DNA of 7,699 bases from positions 1 through 7,699 of the forward strand of contig CABRWN010000102.1 of NCBI GenBank assembly GCA_902474645.1, written 5' to 3'. The position numbers and the translations under genes are program-made. This DNA is from an uncultured Collinsella sp. (GTDB lineage Bacteria > Actinomycetota > Coriobacteriia > Coriobacteriales > Coriobacteriaceae). A model generated the notes under the pieces. The model saw only the letters and a program-made list of their open reading frames with translations, did not search any database and had not been told where the DNA came from. How positions within the stretch are numbered: position 1 is the first letter of the stretch; every line of letters begins with the position of its first letter. Positions 1 through 6,143 of this stretch are shown in pieces.

Positions 1-681
1 ACCACGGCCGCCGTTGGCAAAGAACGCGCCCGGCTTCATCGCGGCAAAAAATTCGGCATTCGCCAGACCGCGGGTCTCGGGCGTGCTGGGCATAAAGGAT
101 GCGACGACGTCGGCCTCGGCCAGGCGCTCGGACAGGGCATCCATGCCGTCCATGTCCTCAAACACAATGGGGTAGACGAGTGGATGGCGCTTAATGCCGC
201 GGACGTGCGCGCCCATGCTGCGGCAGAGCGTGGCAAAGTGGCCGCCGATATCGCCCGCGCCCAGCACCAGCACATTGGCGTTTTTGAGCGAGGTGACCGG
301 ACCTAAGTCCTCCCAGCGATGCTCGCGCTGCAAGTCGTGATAGCCGGGCAGGCGCTTCATCATGGAAAGGACCATGGCAAACATGTGCTCGCTTACTGCC
401 TGGCCATAGGCGCCCACCGAGCAAGACAGTTTGGCGTCGGCCGGCACGGTGCCGGCGGCAAGGTAGTCGTCATAGCCGGCGGTCTGCAATTGCAACAGCT
501 GGAGATGCTCGCATGCCGTGAGCATGTCAGGGTCGATGTTGCCCAGGATCACGTCGGCATCGGCGACCTGCTCGCGTGTAGCGGCGTCGGAGCTCGTGTA
601 GATAAAGTCCTCGCCCGGAGCACTCGACTCAAGAATTGTGCGATGGCGGTCGTTGACGGGCAGCAAAACCAGGATGTTCAC
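1..681 (-). CDS. D-isomer-specific 2-hydroxyacid dehydrogenase (3' end cut by window edge)
   Basis: The open frame runs from a GTG at 679-681 off the left edge and shows 227 residues of a family usually 310-330 aa long. The protein begins MNILVLLPVN. An N-terminal substrate-side lobe covers about residues 1-95, followed by the nucleotide-binding domain with the Rossmann glycine motif GAGDIG at 141-146. The stretch SFMPSTPETRGL (195-206), then MKPGAFFANGGRG, matches the family block ending in the catalytic Arg (R226). The catalytic Glu and His would lie beyond the window. The basic IKR at the end of the second Rossmann strand (163-165) hints at NADP(H) rather than NAD(H); this is inference. 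The GTG start is chosen because GGAGAGG lies 7 nt upstream and no in-frame ATG is better placed. Family members reduce 2-keto acids such as glyoxylate, hydroxypyruvate or pyruvate, but the substrate cannot be told here. The map terminator separates it from map, so it probably has its own promoter. Confidence 0.88.
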   Translation of the reverse strand, partial: MNILVLLPVNDRHRTILESSAPGEDFIYTSSDAATREQVADADVILGNIDPDMLTACEHLQLLQLQTAGYDDYLAAGTVPADAKLSCSVGAYGQAVSEHMFAMVLSMMKRLPGYHDLQREHRWEDLGPVTSLKNANVLVLGAGDIGGHFATLCRSMGAHVRGIKRHPLVYPIVFEDMDGMDALSERLAEADVVASFMPSTPETRGLANAEFFAAMKPGAFFANGGRG

Positions 682-702
682 AAGCAGTCCTCTCCGCTCG
701 AT

Positions 703-733
703 CTGCCAAAAAGGGACAGGTTTATTTTGGCAG
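703..733. repeat. Perfect 9-bp inverted repeat upstream of the dehydrogenase
   Basis: CTGCCAAAA (703-711) and TTTTGGCAG (725-733) are exact reverse complements separated by 13 nt. The element lies between the map terminator and the ribosome binding site of the dehydrogenase gene. It could be an operator over that promoter, a hairpin in the mRNA leader, or a copy of a dispersed palindromic repeat. On the minus strand a weak TTGCCT, 17 nt, TAAACC promoter-like pair overlaps it. The function is not known. Confidence 0.5.
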
Positions 734-752
734 GTTTTATCAGGCAAAACGC

Positions 753-798
753 TAAAAAACGCCGGATGCAAGACGAGCGTGCCCGTCAGCATCCGGCG
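753..798 (-). terminator. Rho-independent terminator of map
   Basis: Read on the minus strand, CGCCGGATGC (798-789) pairs perfectly with GCATCCGGCG (769-760). Inside the 19-nt loop, GACG/CGTC can add four more pairs. The stem is followed directly by a run of six T (759-754). It starts 10 bases beyond the map stop codon, so it is placed to end map transcription before the dehydrogenase gene. Confidence 0.85.
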
Positions 799-807
799 CT
801 TCCACGG

Positions 808-1695
808 CTACCAGCTCAGCAGCTCGTAGCCGTCCTCGGTCACCACGAGCTGTACCTCGCATTGGGCCGAGTCGCTGCCGTCCTTGGTGCGCACGCACCA
901 GCCATCGCCCTTGCTGATCTTGATGTCGGGCGCTCCGGCATTGACCATGGGCTCGATGGTAAAGACCATGCCCGGGGCCATGATGGTGTCCACATCAGGC
1001 GCCTCGGTGGTAAAGCCCACAAACGGGTCCTCGTGGAACTCCTTACCGATGCCGTGTCCGCCGTACTCGCGCACCACGCTAAAGCCGGCGTCCTCGACCG
1101 TCTTTTGCACGGCCTCGGCCATCACGGACAGCGGTAGCCACGGCTTGACGGCAGCCAGGCCCGCTTCCACGCTGGCGCGGGTGACGTCGACCAGGCGCTG
1201 GCGCTCGGCCGAGACCTCGCCGATGCAGAACATGCGGCTCGAGTCGCTAAAGTAGCCGTCTAGGATCGTGGAGCAGTCCACGTTGATAATGTCGCCCTCG
1301 TGCAGCACGTCCGTATCGCAGGGGATACCGTGGCAGACGACGTCGTTGATCGAGGTGCACACGCTTTTGGGGTAGCCCTCGTAGTTGAGGTCGGCCGGCG
1401 TGCCACCGTGCTCGACGGTGTAGTCGTAGATCATCTGGTCGATCTGGTTGGTGGTCATGCCCGCGGCGATGTGCTCGCCTACGTAGTCGAGCACGCCCAC
1501 ATTGATGGCGGCGGAGCGCTTGATGCCCTCGATGTCGGCGGGCGTCTTGTAGAGCGTACGGGGCAGAACCTCCCAGCCCTCCTCCCACAGGCGCTCGAGG
1601 CGCTCGTCGAAGGCGCTGTGACATTTCTTATATTTTTTGCCGCTGCCGCACCAGCAGGCGTCGTTGCGGCCGGGTACGGGTCCTTTGTCATACAT
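808..1695 (-). CDS. map: Type I methionine aminopeptidase with N-terminal SEC-C zinc motif
   Basis: This 295-aa cytoplasmic metalloenzyme removes the initiator methionine from nascent proteins. Residues 9-26 (GRNDACWCGSGKKYKKCH) form a SEC-C motif like the SecA tail, with presumed zinc ligands C14, C16, C25 and H26. The pita-bread catalytic domain covers about residues 48-295. By comparison with the E. coli enzyme, the five metal ligands are D140 (INVD), D151 (GYFSDSSRMF), H214 (GGHGIG), E248 (TIEPM) and E280 (QCEVQ). Substrate-contacting histidines correspond to H122 (CHGIP) and H221 (FHE). All key residues are present, so it should be active. The ATG at 1695 has AAAGGAAG about 6 nt upstream, and the SEC-C motif confirms this start. 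A -10 box lies at 1721-1726 and a terminator follows the stop, so it is probably monocistronic. The SEC-C extension is known in some Gram-positive MetAPs and may tether the enzyme to the ribosome or another partner (inference). Confidence 0.97.
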   Translation of the reverse strand: MYDKGPVPGRNDACWCGSGKKYKKCHSAFDERLERLWEEGWEVLPRTLYKTPADIEGIKRSAAINVGVLDYVGEHIAAGMTTNQIDQMIYDYTVEHGGTPADLNYEGYPKSVCTSINDVVCHGIPCDTDVLHEGDIINVDCSTILDGYFSDSSRMFCIGEVSAERQRLVDVTRASVEAGLAAVKPWLPLSVMAEAVQKTVEDAGFSVVREYGGHGIGKEFHEDPFVGFTTEAPDVDTIMAPGMVFTIEPMVNAGAPDIKISKGDGWCVRTKDGSDSAQCEVQLVVTEDGYELLSW

Positions 1696-1720
1696 GGCTA
1701 ACTTCCTTTCATCCGCAGCT

Positions 1721-1726
1721 AGTATA
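1721..1726 (-). promoter_or_regulatory. map: Likely -10 element of the map promoter
   Basis: On the minus strand the sequence reads TATACT, five of six matches to TATAAT, placed about 26 bases upstream of the map ATG. The region 17 bases further upstream (CTTTTA) is a poor -35. This would give a short leader of roughly 20 nt holding only the ribosome binding site. Confidence 0.5.
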
Positions 1727-1752
1727 GCCCACCCGCGCGTCCATAAAAGTTG

Positions 1753-1809
1753 CGGTGATATAGTTCCGATTTAAGCGATTTAACAGCATAAACAGGAACT
1801 ATATCACCG
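1753..1809. repeat. Long perfect hairpin A (15-bp arms) between radical SAM gene and map
   Basis: CGGTGATATAGTTCC (1753-1767) and GGAACTATATCACCG (1795-1809) are perfect reverse complements around a 27-nt loop. In plus-strand RNA, G-U pairs let the stem extend to about 20 pairs (1748-1814). The AT-rich loop contains the direct repeat GATTTAA-gc-GATTTAA (1768-1783). The element lies after the stop of the radical SAM gene and before the map promoter. On the minus strand the stem is followed by CAACTTTTAT, so it might end radical SAM transcription, but the stem is not GC-rich and the T-run is short and offset. It resembles hairpin B at 6144-6207 in design. Confidence 0.75.
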
Positions 1810-1855
1810 TAGCTGATGGAGCGGGATGGTGGGCACTGGCTGCTGCGTGGTTTTG

Positions 1856-2632
1856 CTAGTAGCTCACCTGGCAGGGAATGCCGAGGGCGCGTACGCGTGC
1901 GGCAATCGTGTCGAGCACCTCGGGCGCCGCTTTGGCAAGGCCGGCGACCGGTGTCTCGCGCGCTACCGTGTAGATGGTTGCTTCTTGTGGGCGAATGCGC
2001 TCAAGCGCCGCGAGCCAGGGGGCAACGTACTCCTCGCCGGTGTTGTCGATGGGCTTGCCCTGATACTCACCGGTCAAAATGATCGTCTGGATAATAACGT
2101 GACCGTCAAAGCTTGCGAACGTCTCAATCTGGTGCTCGACGTCGTAGGGGCCAACAGGCTGGTCGAGCAGCTGGATAAACGCCGGGTCGACGGTATCGAG
2201 CTTAAGAATGTTGTCGTCGACCATCATGAGCGCATCGTGCACCTCGGGACGGTCGGCGCGCGTGCCGTTGGAGAGCACGGCGATCTTGGAGTTTGGGGCA
2301 AGCTCGTCGCGCAGCGCGACGGCGCCGGCGATGGCCTGCGGAAACTCCGGTGCGGCGGTGGGCTCGCCGTTGCCTGCGAAGGTGATCACATCGGGGAGCT
2401 CGCCCTCGGCTGCCATCTCGCGCAGCTTTGCCTCGAGCGCGTCGAGTACCACGGCAGCCGTGTTGTACGGCTCATGGCAGGGGCGTTCGGCGTTGAGGCC
2501 GTTTTCGCAGTAAATGCAGTCGAACGTGCAGATTTTGCCGCTGGCCGGCATCATGTTGACGCCGAGCGAGAGACCAAGGCGACGGCTGCGAACGGGCCCA
2601 AAGATGGGGCTGGCATTCAAAAACGTAGACAT
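1856..2632 (-). CDS. Radical SAM protein, COG0731/TYW1-like group
   Basis: This 258-aa protein carries the 4Fe-4S radical SAM signature CTFDCIYC, with C35, C39 and C42 in the classical CX3CX2C spacing. Before it stands the block GPVRSRRLGLSLGVN (12-26), which I know from uncharacterised bacterial radical SAM proteins related to tRNA wybutosine enzymes. FAGNGEPT (85-92) matches the SAM-binding GGE-type motif, and the rest fits a partial TIM barrel. No second Fe-S cysteine cluster is visible. The reaction is unknown; bacteria do not make wybutosine, so that function should not be transferred. I chose the ATG at 2632 because GAGGAG (2647-2642 on the minus strand) is 9 nt upstream. An ATG at 2638 is in frame but only 3 nt from that site. 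The frame remains open further upstream to 3226, but that part is antisense to the next gene and not coding. It is divergent from the hydrolase gene and is followed by hairpin A. Confidence 0.88.
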   Translation of the reverse strand: MSTFLNASPIFGPVRSRRLGLSLGVNMMPASGKICTFDCIYCENGLNAERPCHEPYNTAAVVLDALEAKLREMAAEGELPDVITFAGNGEPTAAPEFPQAIAGAVALRDELAPNSKIAVLSNGTRADRPEVHDALMMVDDNILKLDTVDPAFIQLLDQPVGPYDVEHQIETFASFDGHVIIQTIILTGEYQGKPIDNTGEEYVAPWLAALERIRPQEATIYTVARETPVAGLAKAAPEVLDTIAARVRALGIPCQVSY

Positions 2633-2663
2633 AGGCATATGCTCCTCAAGACAATTGTGCCTA

Positions 2664-2672
2664 AGCATAGCA
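2664..2672 (-). promoter_or_regulatory. Possible extended -10 of the radical SAM gene
   Basis: On the minus strand the sequence reads TGCTATGCT, an extended -10 (TGnTATnnT) located about 32 bases upstream of the chosen start codon. I see no convincing -35, which extended -10 promoters can lack. Assigned from pattern only. Confidence 0.35.
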
Positions 2673-2857
2673 TCGGCTCCAAAGCAGGGTGCGGGCTCTT
2701 GCTTTACAAGTTTCGTTTTTTCACGTCGCTCATTATGCCGTGCCATGAAAAGCCTCGGGTCGGGTACAGTTAATCTGTTAACAAGGCGTAAGGCAATGCG
2801 GGTCCATCCAACCGCACCGACGTGCAACTGGATGAGCATTGATGATGGGGGCACAAC

Positions 2858-3646
2858 ATGGATTTTACGGTCGAGAATGCGGGCACCACGATTGCCTGTC
2901 GCGAATATGCCGGCCCGGATGTGTCGCCTGATGCTCCTGCCTTGGTGTGCGTGCACGGCGCTTGTGTCGACGGCACATTTTTTGACGGTATCGCTTGTGA
3001 GCTCAGCCGCAACTACCGCGTAATTGCCTACGACCGCCGCGGCTGCGGTGACAGCAGCGATGCAGCAGACGACAGCTATGATCTTGCCGCTCAGGCCGCC
3101 GACCTGCAAGCCGTGATCGAACACGTTGGCGCTCCGGCAAATGTGCTTGCGCATAGCGCCGGTACGTTGGTGGCGCTGGAGCTTCTTCGCACCGAACCCC
3201 ATCTCGTCGCCCGTGCGATTCTGCATGAGCCGGCTGTGTCGGCCGAAGGCGTCGGTATGGGCGCAGCTCCGGTTTTGCTCGATATGATTGCGGCTGGAAA
3301 GGTTTCAAGGGCGCTCCGGCTTTTCTTGGGAGCTCTCGGCGACTTGGACCCCGAGGCTCCTGGGACGACCGAAGCGGAAGTCAAACATGCCCTGCGCAAT
3401 GGTCGTTGCTTTATGGCCAATGAATACGGAACAAATATGACATATGCTCCCGACTGGGAGCGCGCCCGCGCGTCAAAGGCAGTGTCGGCCGTGTTTTTGG
3501 GCGAGCTCTCGATTGGTACGCCTCGCGAGGCGGGCACGAGGGTGGCGGCTGAGCTTTTGGACTGTCCACTCGTAATGGTTCCCGGCGCGCACAACGGCCT
3601 ACGCGATCGACCGGCAGCGGCTGCCCGGGCTGTCCGTGGGCTCTAG
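2858..3646 (+). CDS. Alpha/beta hydrolase
   Basis: This 262-aa cytoplasmic protein has the alpha/beta hydrolase fold. VCVHGACVDG (30-39) contains the HG oxyanion-hole motif, and VIAYDRRGCGDSS (55-67) is the typical strand and turn after it. The nucleophile elbow is AHSAGT with Ser100; the usual first Gly of GxSxG is Ala here. The catalytic His is probably H245 (PGAHNG), and the acid may be E216 in FLGELS, which is less certain. A helical cap lies at about 125-205. There is no signal peptide or membrane segment. The substrate cannot be inferred; relatives include esterases, haloperoxidase-like proteins and C-C hydrolases. The ATG at 2858 is preceded by GGGGG 6 nt upstream. It is divergent from the radical SAM gene, and the palindrome TGTTAACA stands both upstream (2776-2783) and downstream (3693-3700). 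It is probably transcribed alone, although no strong terminator follows. Confidence 0.87.
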   Translation: MDFTVENAGTTIACREYAGPDVSPDAPALVCVHGACVDGTFFDGIACELSRNYRVIAYDRRGCGDSSDAADDSYDLAAQAADLQAVIEHVGAPANVLAHSAGTLVALELLRTEPHLVARAILHEPAVSAEGVGMGAAPVLLDMIAAGKVSRALRLFLGALGDLDPEAPGTTEAEVKHALRNGRCFMANEYGTNMTYAPDWERARASKAVSAVFLGELSIGTPREAGTRVAAELLDCPLVMVPGAHNGLRDRPAAAARAVRGL

Positions 3647-3796
3647 CAGCCGCAATAGCCAAAGCGGGCTTCACCCGCAGACGTTTCGGCCGTGTTAACA
3701 AATGTGCTCAAAACCTCACGCCTGCGGCCTCAATCGCGCCGTCTGCCAACTCATAAAAATGTAACAGCATTCACGTGCCTACCTGCATCGGCAAGG

Positions 3797-3805
3797 TGCT
3801 ACCCT
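3797..3805 (+). promoter_or_regulatory. Possible extended -10 of the signalling operon
   Basis: TGCTACCCT has the TGnTAnnnT form and lies 53 bases upstream of the ATG at 3858. No -35 is recognisable at the right spacing. A GTG at 3807 just after it is in frame with the coding sequence, but if this promoter is real the GTG would lie at or before the transcription start, which supports the ATG at 3858. I see no c-di-GMP riboswitch in 3647-3857. Confidence 0.3.
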
Positions 3806-3857
3806 TGTGACATTTGGAACCCACCGCTACCATGCGAAACTATCGAAAGGGCCCCAT

Positions 3858-5738
3858 ATGCTCAATAATCACGAGGTCAATCTAACCGACGAGGAGGCTG
3901 CCGCCGAAGTCGCCCGCGTCGCGAAGACCTACCCCGTGGTGCGTTTGCTGTCGGCCGATCAGATTAAGAGCGAGCCTAACTGCTTGCTCGCCGGCGATCG
4001 CTGCCCTTGTCTGCGTCAGTCGAGTCTTGAGGCCTTGGCAGACTCCGATGAGGTGTCGGAGCAACTGCTCAACGATGGTGTTGAGTACCGCGCCCGTCTG
4101 CGCCCTCTAAAGGTCGAGGGCGAGCCTCACGTCTTGCTGATGGTACGTCCGATCGATGAGCAGGAGGCCGCAGAAGAGGACCTTGTCTACACCGACGTGC
4201 TGACGAGTGTGCGCAATCGCCGATATTACGAAGAAAAGCTTCGTAGCGCCCGCATGAATGCCGGCGTTGCGATGATTGACCTTGATGATTTTAGGGCCTT
4301 CAACGATACGTGTGGCCGTCATGCCGGCGACCTTGCACTCGGTGCTGTGGCGACAGCCATACGCAGCGGAATTCGTTCGACTGACGAGCTTGTGCGCTAT
4401 GGCTGCGACAAGTTTGTGGTCGTCATGCCCAATATTCCCTCCGATGACTTCGCCCGTCGCCTGCATCAGGTATCCGAAGCCGTTCATTCCACGATTATTC
4501 CGGGCCATGAGTACGTGAGCTTGACGGCATGTGTTGGTGGCGTTCGCATTCATGGCGAGACGGTCGATGAGGGCGTTGGCCGTGCTGTCCAGTTACTGAG
4601 CCGCGCTAAGGCAAAAGCCGGTACGGTCGTGACCGATGCCGATTCCATCGAGGCCTTCCAAAGCGAAAAACCTTCGGTGCTTATTGTCGATGACTCCGAG
4701 ATGAACCGAGCCATTCTCAACGAGATGCTCAAGGACGAGTATTGCATCCTCGAGGCCGATAACGGTCGTGCGGCGCTCGACATGGTCGACCGCTATGGCG
4801 ATGAGCTGTCGCTCGTGCTGCTGGATATTGTCATGCCGGGCATAAGCGGCTTTGAGGTGCTGGCCGATCTGTCGCGCCGATCGGTTAGTGACAATCTACC
4901 TGTCATCATGATCTCGACCGAAGATTCCGACGATGCGGTCCTGCGCGCGTACGAGCTAGGCGCCTCGGACTATATCAACCGCCCGTTTGACTCCCGTGTC
5001 GTGCGCCGCCGTGTAAGCAACACCATCCGCCTATACGCCAAACAGCGCCGCCTGACGAGCCTGCTGTCCCAGCAGTACAACGAGCGCGTCAAGAACAGTC
5101 GCATGCTCATCGACATCATGGCCGGTGTCATGGAACTTCGCAATGGCGAGAGCGGCAGGCACGTTACGAATATCGAAAAGCTGACCGAGCTGCTGCTTGA
5201 CTGTCTGGTCCAGCGTAGCGACACCATCTCCCTCGACAACGAGGAACGCTCCACGATCGCCCTGGCTTCGGCGCTGCACGATATCGGCAAGATGGCGATT
5301 GACGATGCGATTCTCAACAAACCCGGACGCCTCACGCCCGAGGAGTTCGAGATTATGAAGACGCATACCACGATCGGCGCCGATATGCTGCTCGAGCTGG
5401 GCCACCATCACACCGGTAATGCGCTTATAGAATATGCGTACCAGATTGCGCGTTGGCACCACGAGCGCTGGGACGGCAAGGGTTATCCCGATGGCCTTAA
5501 GGGCGACGAAATTCCCATTGCCGCACAGGTGGTTTCGGTGGCCGACGTGTATGATGCGCTGACGAGTGTGCGCGTGTACAAGGGCGCCATCCCGCACAAG
5601 GAGGCGATTCAGATGATCCTGGACGGTAAGTGCGGCACCTTTAACCCGCTGTTGCTCGACTGTCTGCTCGAGGTGCAAGACCGTATCGCCGAGACGTTGG
5701 CGCGCCCCACCGACGTTGTCGCGTTTCCCACGATTTAG
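3858..5738 (+). CDS. PAS-like / degenerate GGDEF / receiver / HD-GYP c-di-GMP signalling protein
   Basis: This 626-aa soluble protein has several domains in order. Residues 1-108 look PAS-like (VVRLLSADQIK; VEGEPHVLLMVRPID) and carry a C42, C50, C52 cluster. Residues 109-262 are a GGDEF fold (DVLTSVRNRRYY; IDLDDFRAFND), but the signature is GCDKF at 182-186, so cyclase activity is probably lost. RSTD (173-176), five residues before it, keeps the RxxD inhibitory-site motif. Residues 272-395 are a receiver domain with D278/D279, phospho-acceptor D323, S353 and Arg375 where Lys is usual. Residues 415-626 form a complete HD-GYP domain: H474-D475, H503, the HHERWDGKGYPDG block (534-546) and D563/D566, expected to hydrolyse c-di-GMP. 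ATG 3858 is favoured over the in-frame GTG at 3807 because AAAGGG lies about 6 nt before it. The next gene, 24 bases on, encodes an Hpt protein, a plausible phosphodonor for D323. Product class is sure; the inputs are not. Confidence 0.93.
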   Translation: MLNNHEVNLTDEEAAAEVARVAKTYPVVRLLSADQIKSEPNCLLAGDRCPCLRQSSLEALADSDEVSEQLLNDGVEYRARLRPLKVEGEPHVLLMVRPIDEQEAAEEDLVYTDVLTSVRNRRYYEEKLRSARMNAGVAMIDLDDFRAFNDTCGRHAGDLALGAVATAIRSGIRSTDELVRYGCDKFVVVMPNIPSDDFARRLHQVSEAVHSTIIPGHEYVSLTACVGGVRIHGETVDEGVGRAVQLLSRAKAKAGTVVTDADSIEAFQSEKPSVLIVDDSEMNRAILNEMLKDEYCILEADNGRAALDMVDRYGDELSLVLLDIVMPGISGFEVLADLSRRSVSDNLPVIMISTEDSDDAVLRAYELGASDYINRPFDSRVVRRRVSNTIRLYAKQRRLTSLLSQQYNERVKNSRMLIDIMAGVMELRNGESGRHVTNIEKLTELLLDCLVQRSDTISLDNEERSTIALASALHDIGKMAIDDAILNKPGRLTPEEFEIMKTHTTIGADMLLELGHHHTGNALIEYAYQIARWHHERWDGKGYPDGLKGDEIPIAAQVVSVADVYDALTSVRVYKGAIPHKEAIQMILDGKCGTFNPLLLDCLLEVQDRIAETLARPTDVVAFPTI

Positions 5739-5762
5739 TTTGACCAAAGGAGTTTTTAATCC

Positions 5763-6119
5763 ATGATTTCCATGCGTGAGGCGTATGAGAAGATCGGCGC
5801 TAATTATGATGACGCGTGCGCTCGGCTGATGGGCGAGGAAATGCTTGCCCGCTTTGCCCTCAAGTTTTTGGATGACGAGAGCATGGACAAGCTGGAGGCC
5901 GCCAAGGCGGCAGGAGACGCCGAAGGTGCGTTTATGGCAGCGCACACGCTCAAGGGCGTGAGCCAGAACTTGGGATTCGATAATCTGTACGAGCCGCCGG
6001 TTGTGGTGACCGAGGCGCTGCGCGGAGCCGATGCCGTTGACGGCGCTCGCGAGGGGATGCATGCGCTGCAGCAGCAATATGCGGCTACGATGTCGGCCTT
6101 GCGCGAAGCGGCTGAATAA
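5763..6119 (+). CDS. Hpt (histidine phosphotransfer) domain protein
   Basis: This 118-aa, helical, cytoplasmic protein contains the Hpt signature AHTLKGVSQNLG, with His61 as the phosphorylated residue. Size and helix pattern fit a stand-alone Hpt four-helix bundle that shuttles phosphate between receiver domains. There is no kinase, receiver or membrane segment. It begins 24 bases after the HD-GYP protein, without a promoter-like gap, so the two are very likely co-transcribed and functionally paired. GGAG stands 10 nt before the ATG at 5763, a rather long spacing; the in-frame ATG at 5772 would be farther still, so 5763 is kept. No histidine kinase is encoded in the window, so the phosphate source must be elsewhere, perhaps a hybrid kinase. 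Hairpin B follows the stop by 24 bases. Confidence 0.9.
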   Translation: MISMREAYEKIGANYDDACARLMGEEMLARFALKFLDDESMDKLEAAKAAGDAEGAFMAAHTLKGVSQNLGFDNLYEPPVVVTEALRGADAVDGAREGMHALQQQYAATMSALREAAE

Positions 6120-6143
6120 GAGCTTGCGGGCCTTGATGACTAT

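Noticed and set aside
319..1137. 272-codon open frame on the plus strand across the dehydrogenase and map genes
   Set aside because: It lies antisense to two genes with clear motifs, spans their terminator, and has no ribosome site or family resemblance. High GC makes such antisense frames common.
1826..2773. 315-codon plus-strand frame opposite the radical SAM gene
   Set aside because: It is antisense to a gene with a clear radical SAM signature, and its protein shows no domain.
2633..3226. N-terminal extension of the radical SAM frame by 198 codons
   Set aside because: The extension is antisense to the hydrolase gene and its start. The family block GPVRSRRLG begins just after the ATG at 2632, which has a ribosome site.
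3647..3857. A c-di-GMP riboswitch before the HD-GYP gene
   Set aside because: The position would suit one, but I could not find the conserved core bases or paired helices of either c-di-GMP riboswitch class. The small GCGGG/CCCGC hairpin at about 3664-3678 is too weak to support anything.
5031..6077. 348-codon minus-strand frame across the HD-GYP domain and the Hpt gene
   Set aside because: It covers the antisense of two genes with intact catalytic motifs, and the product has no recognisable features.
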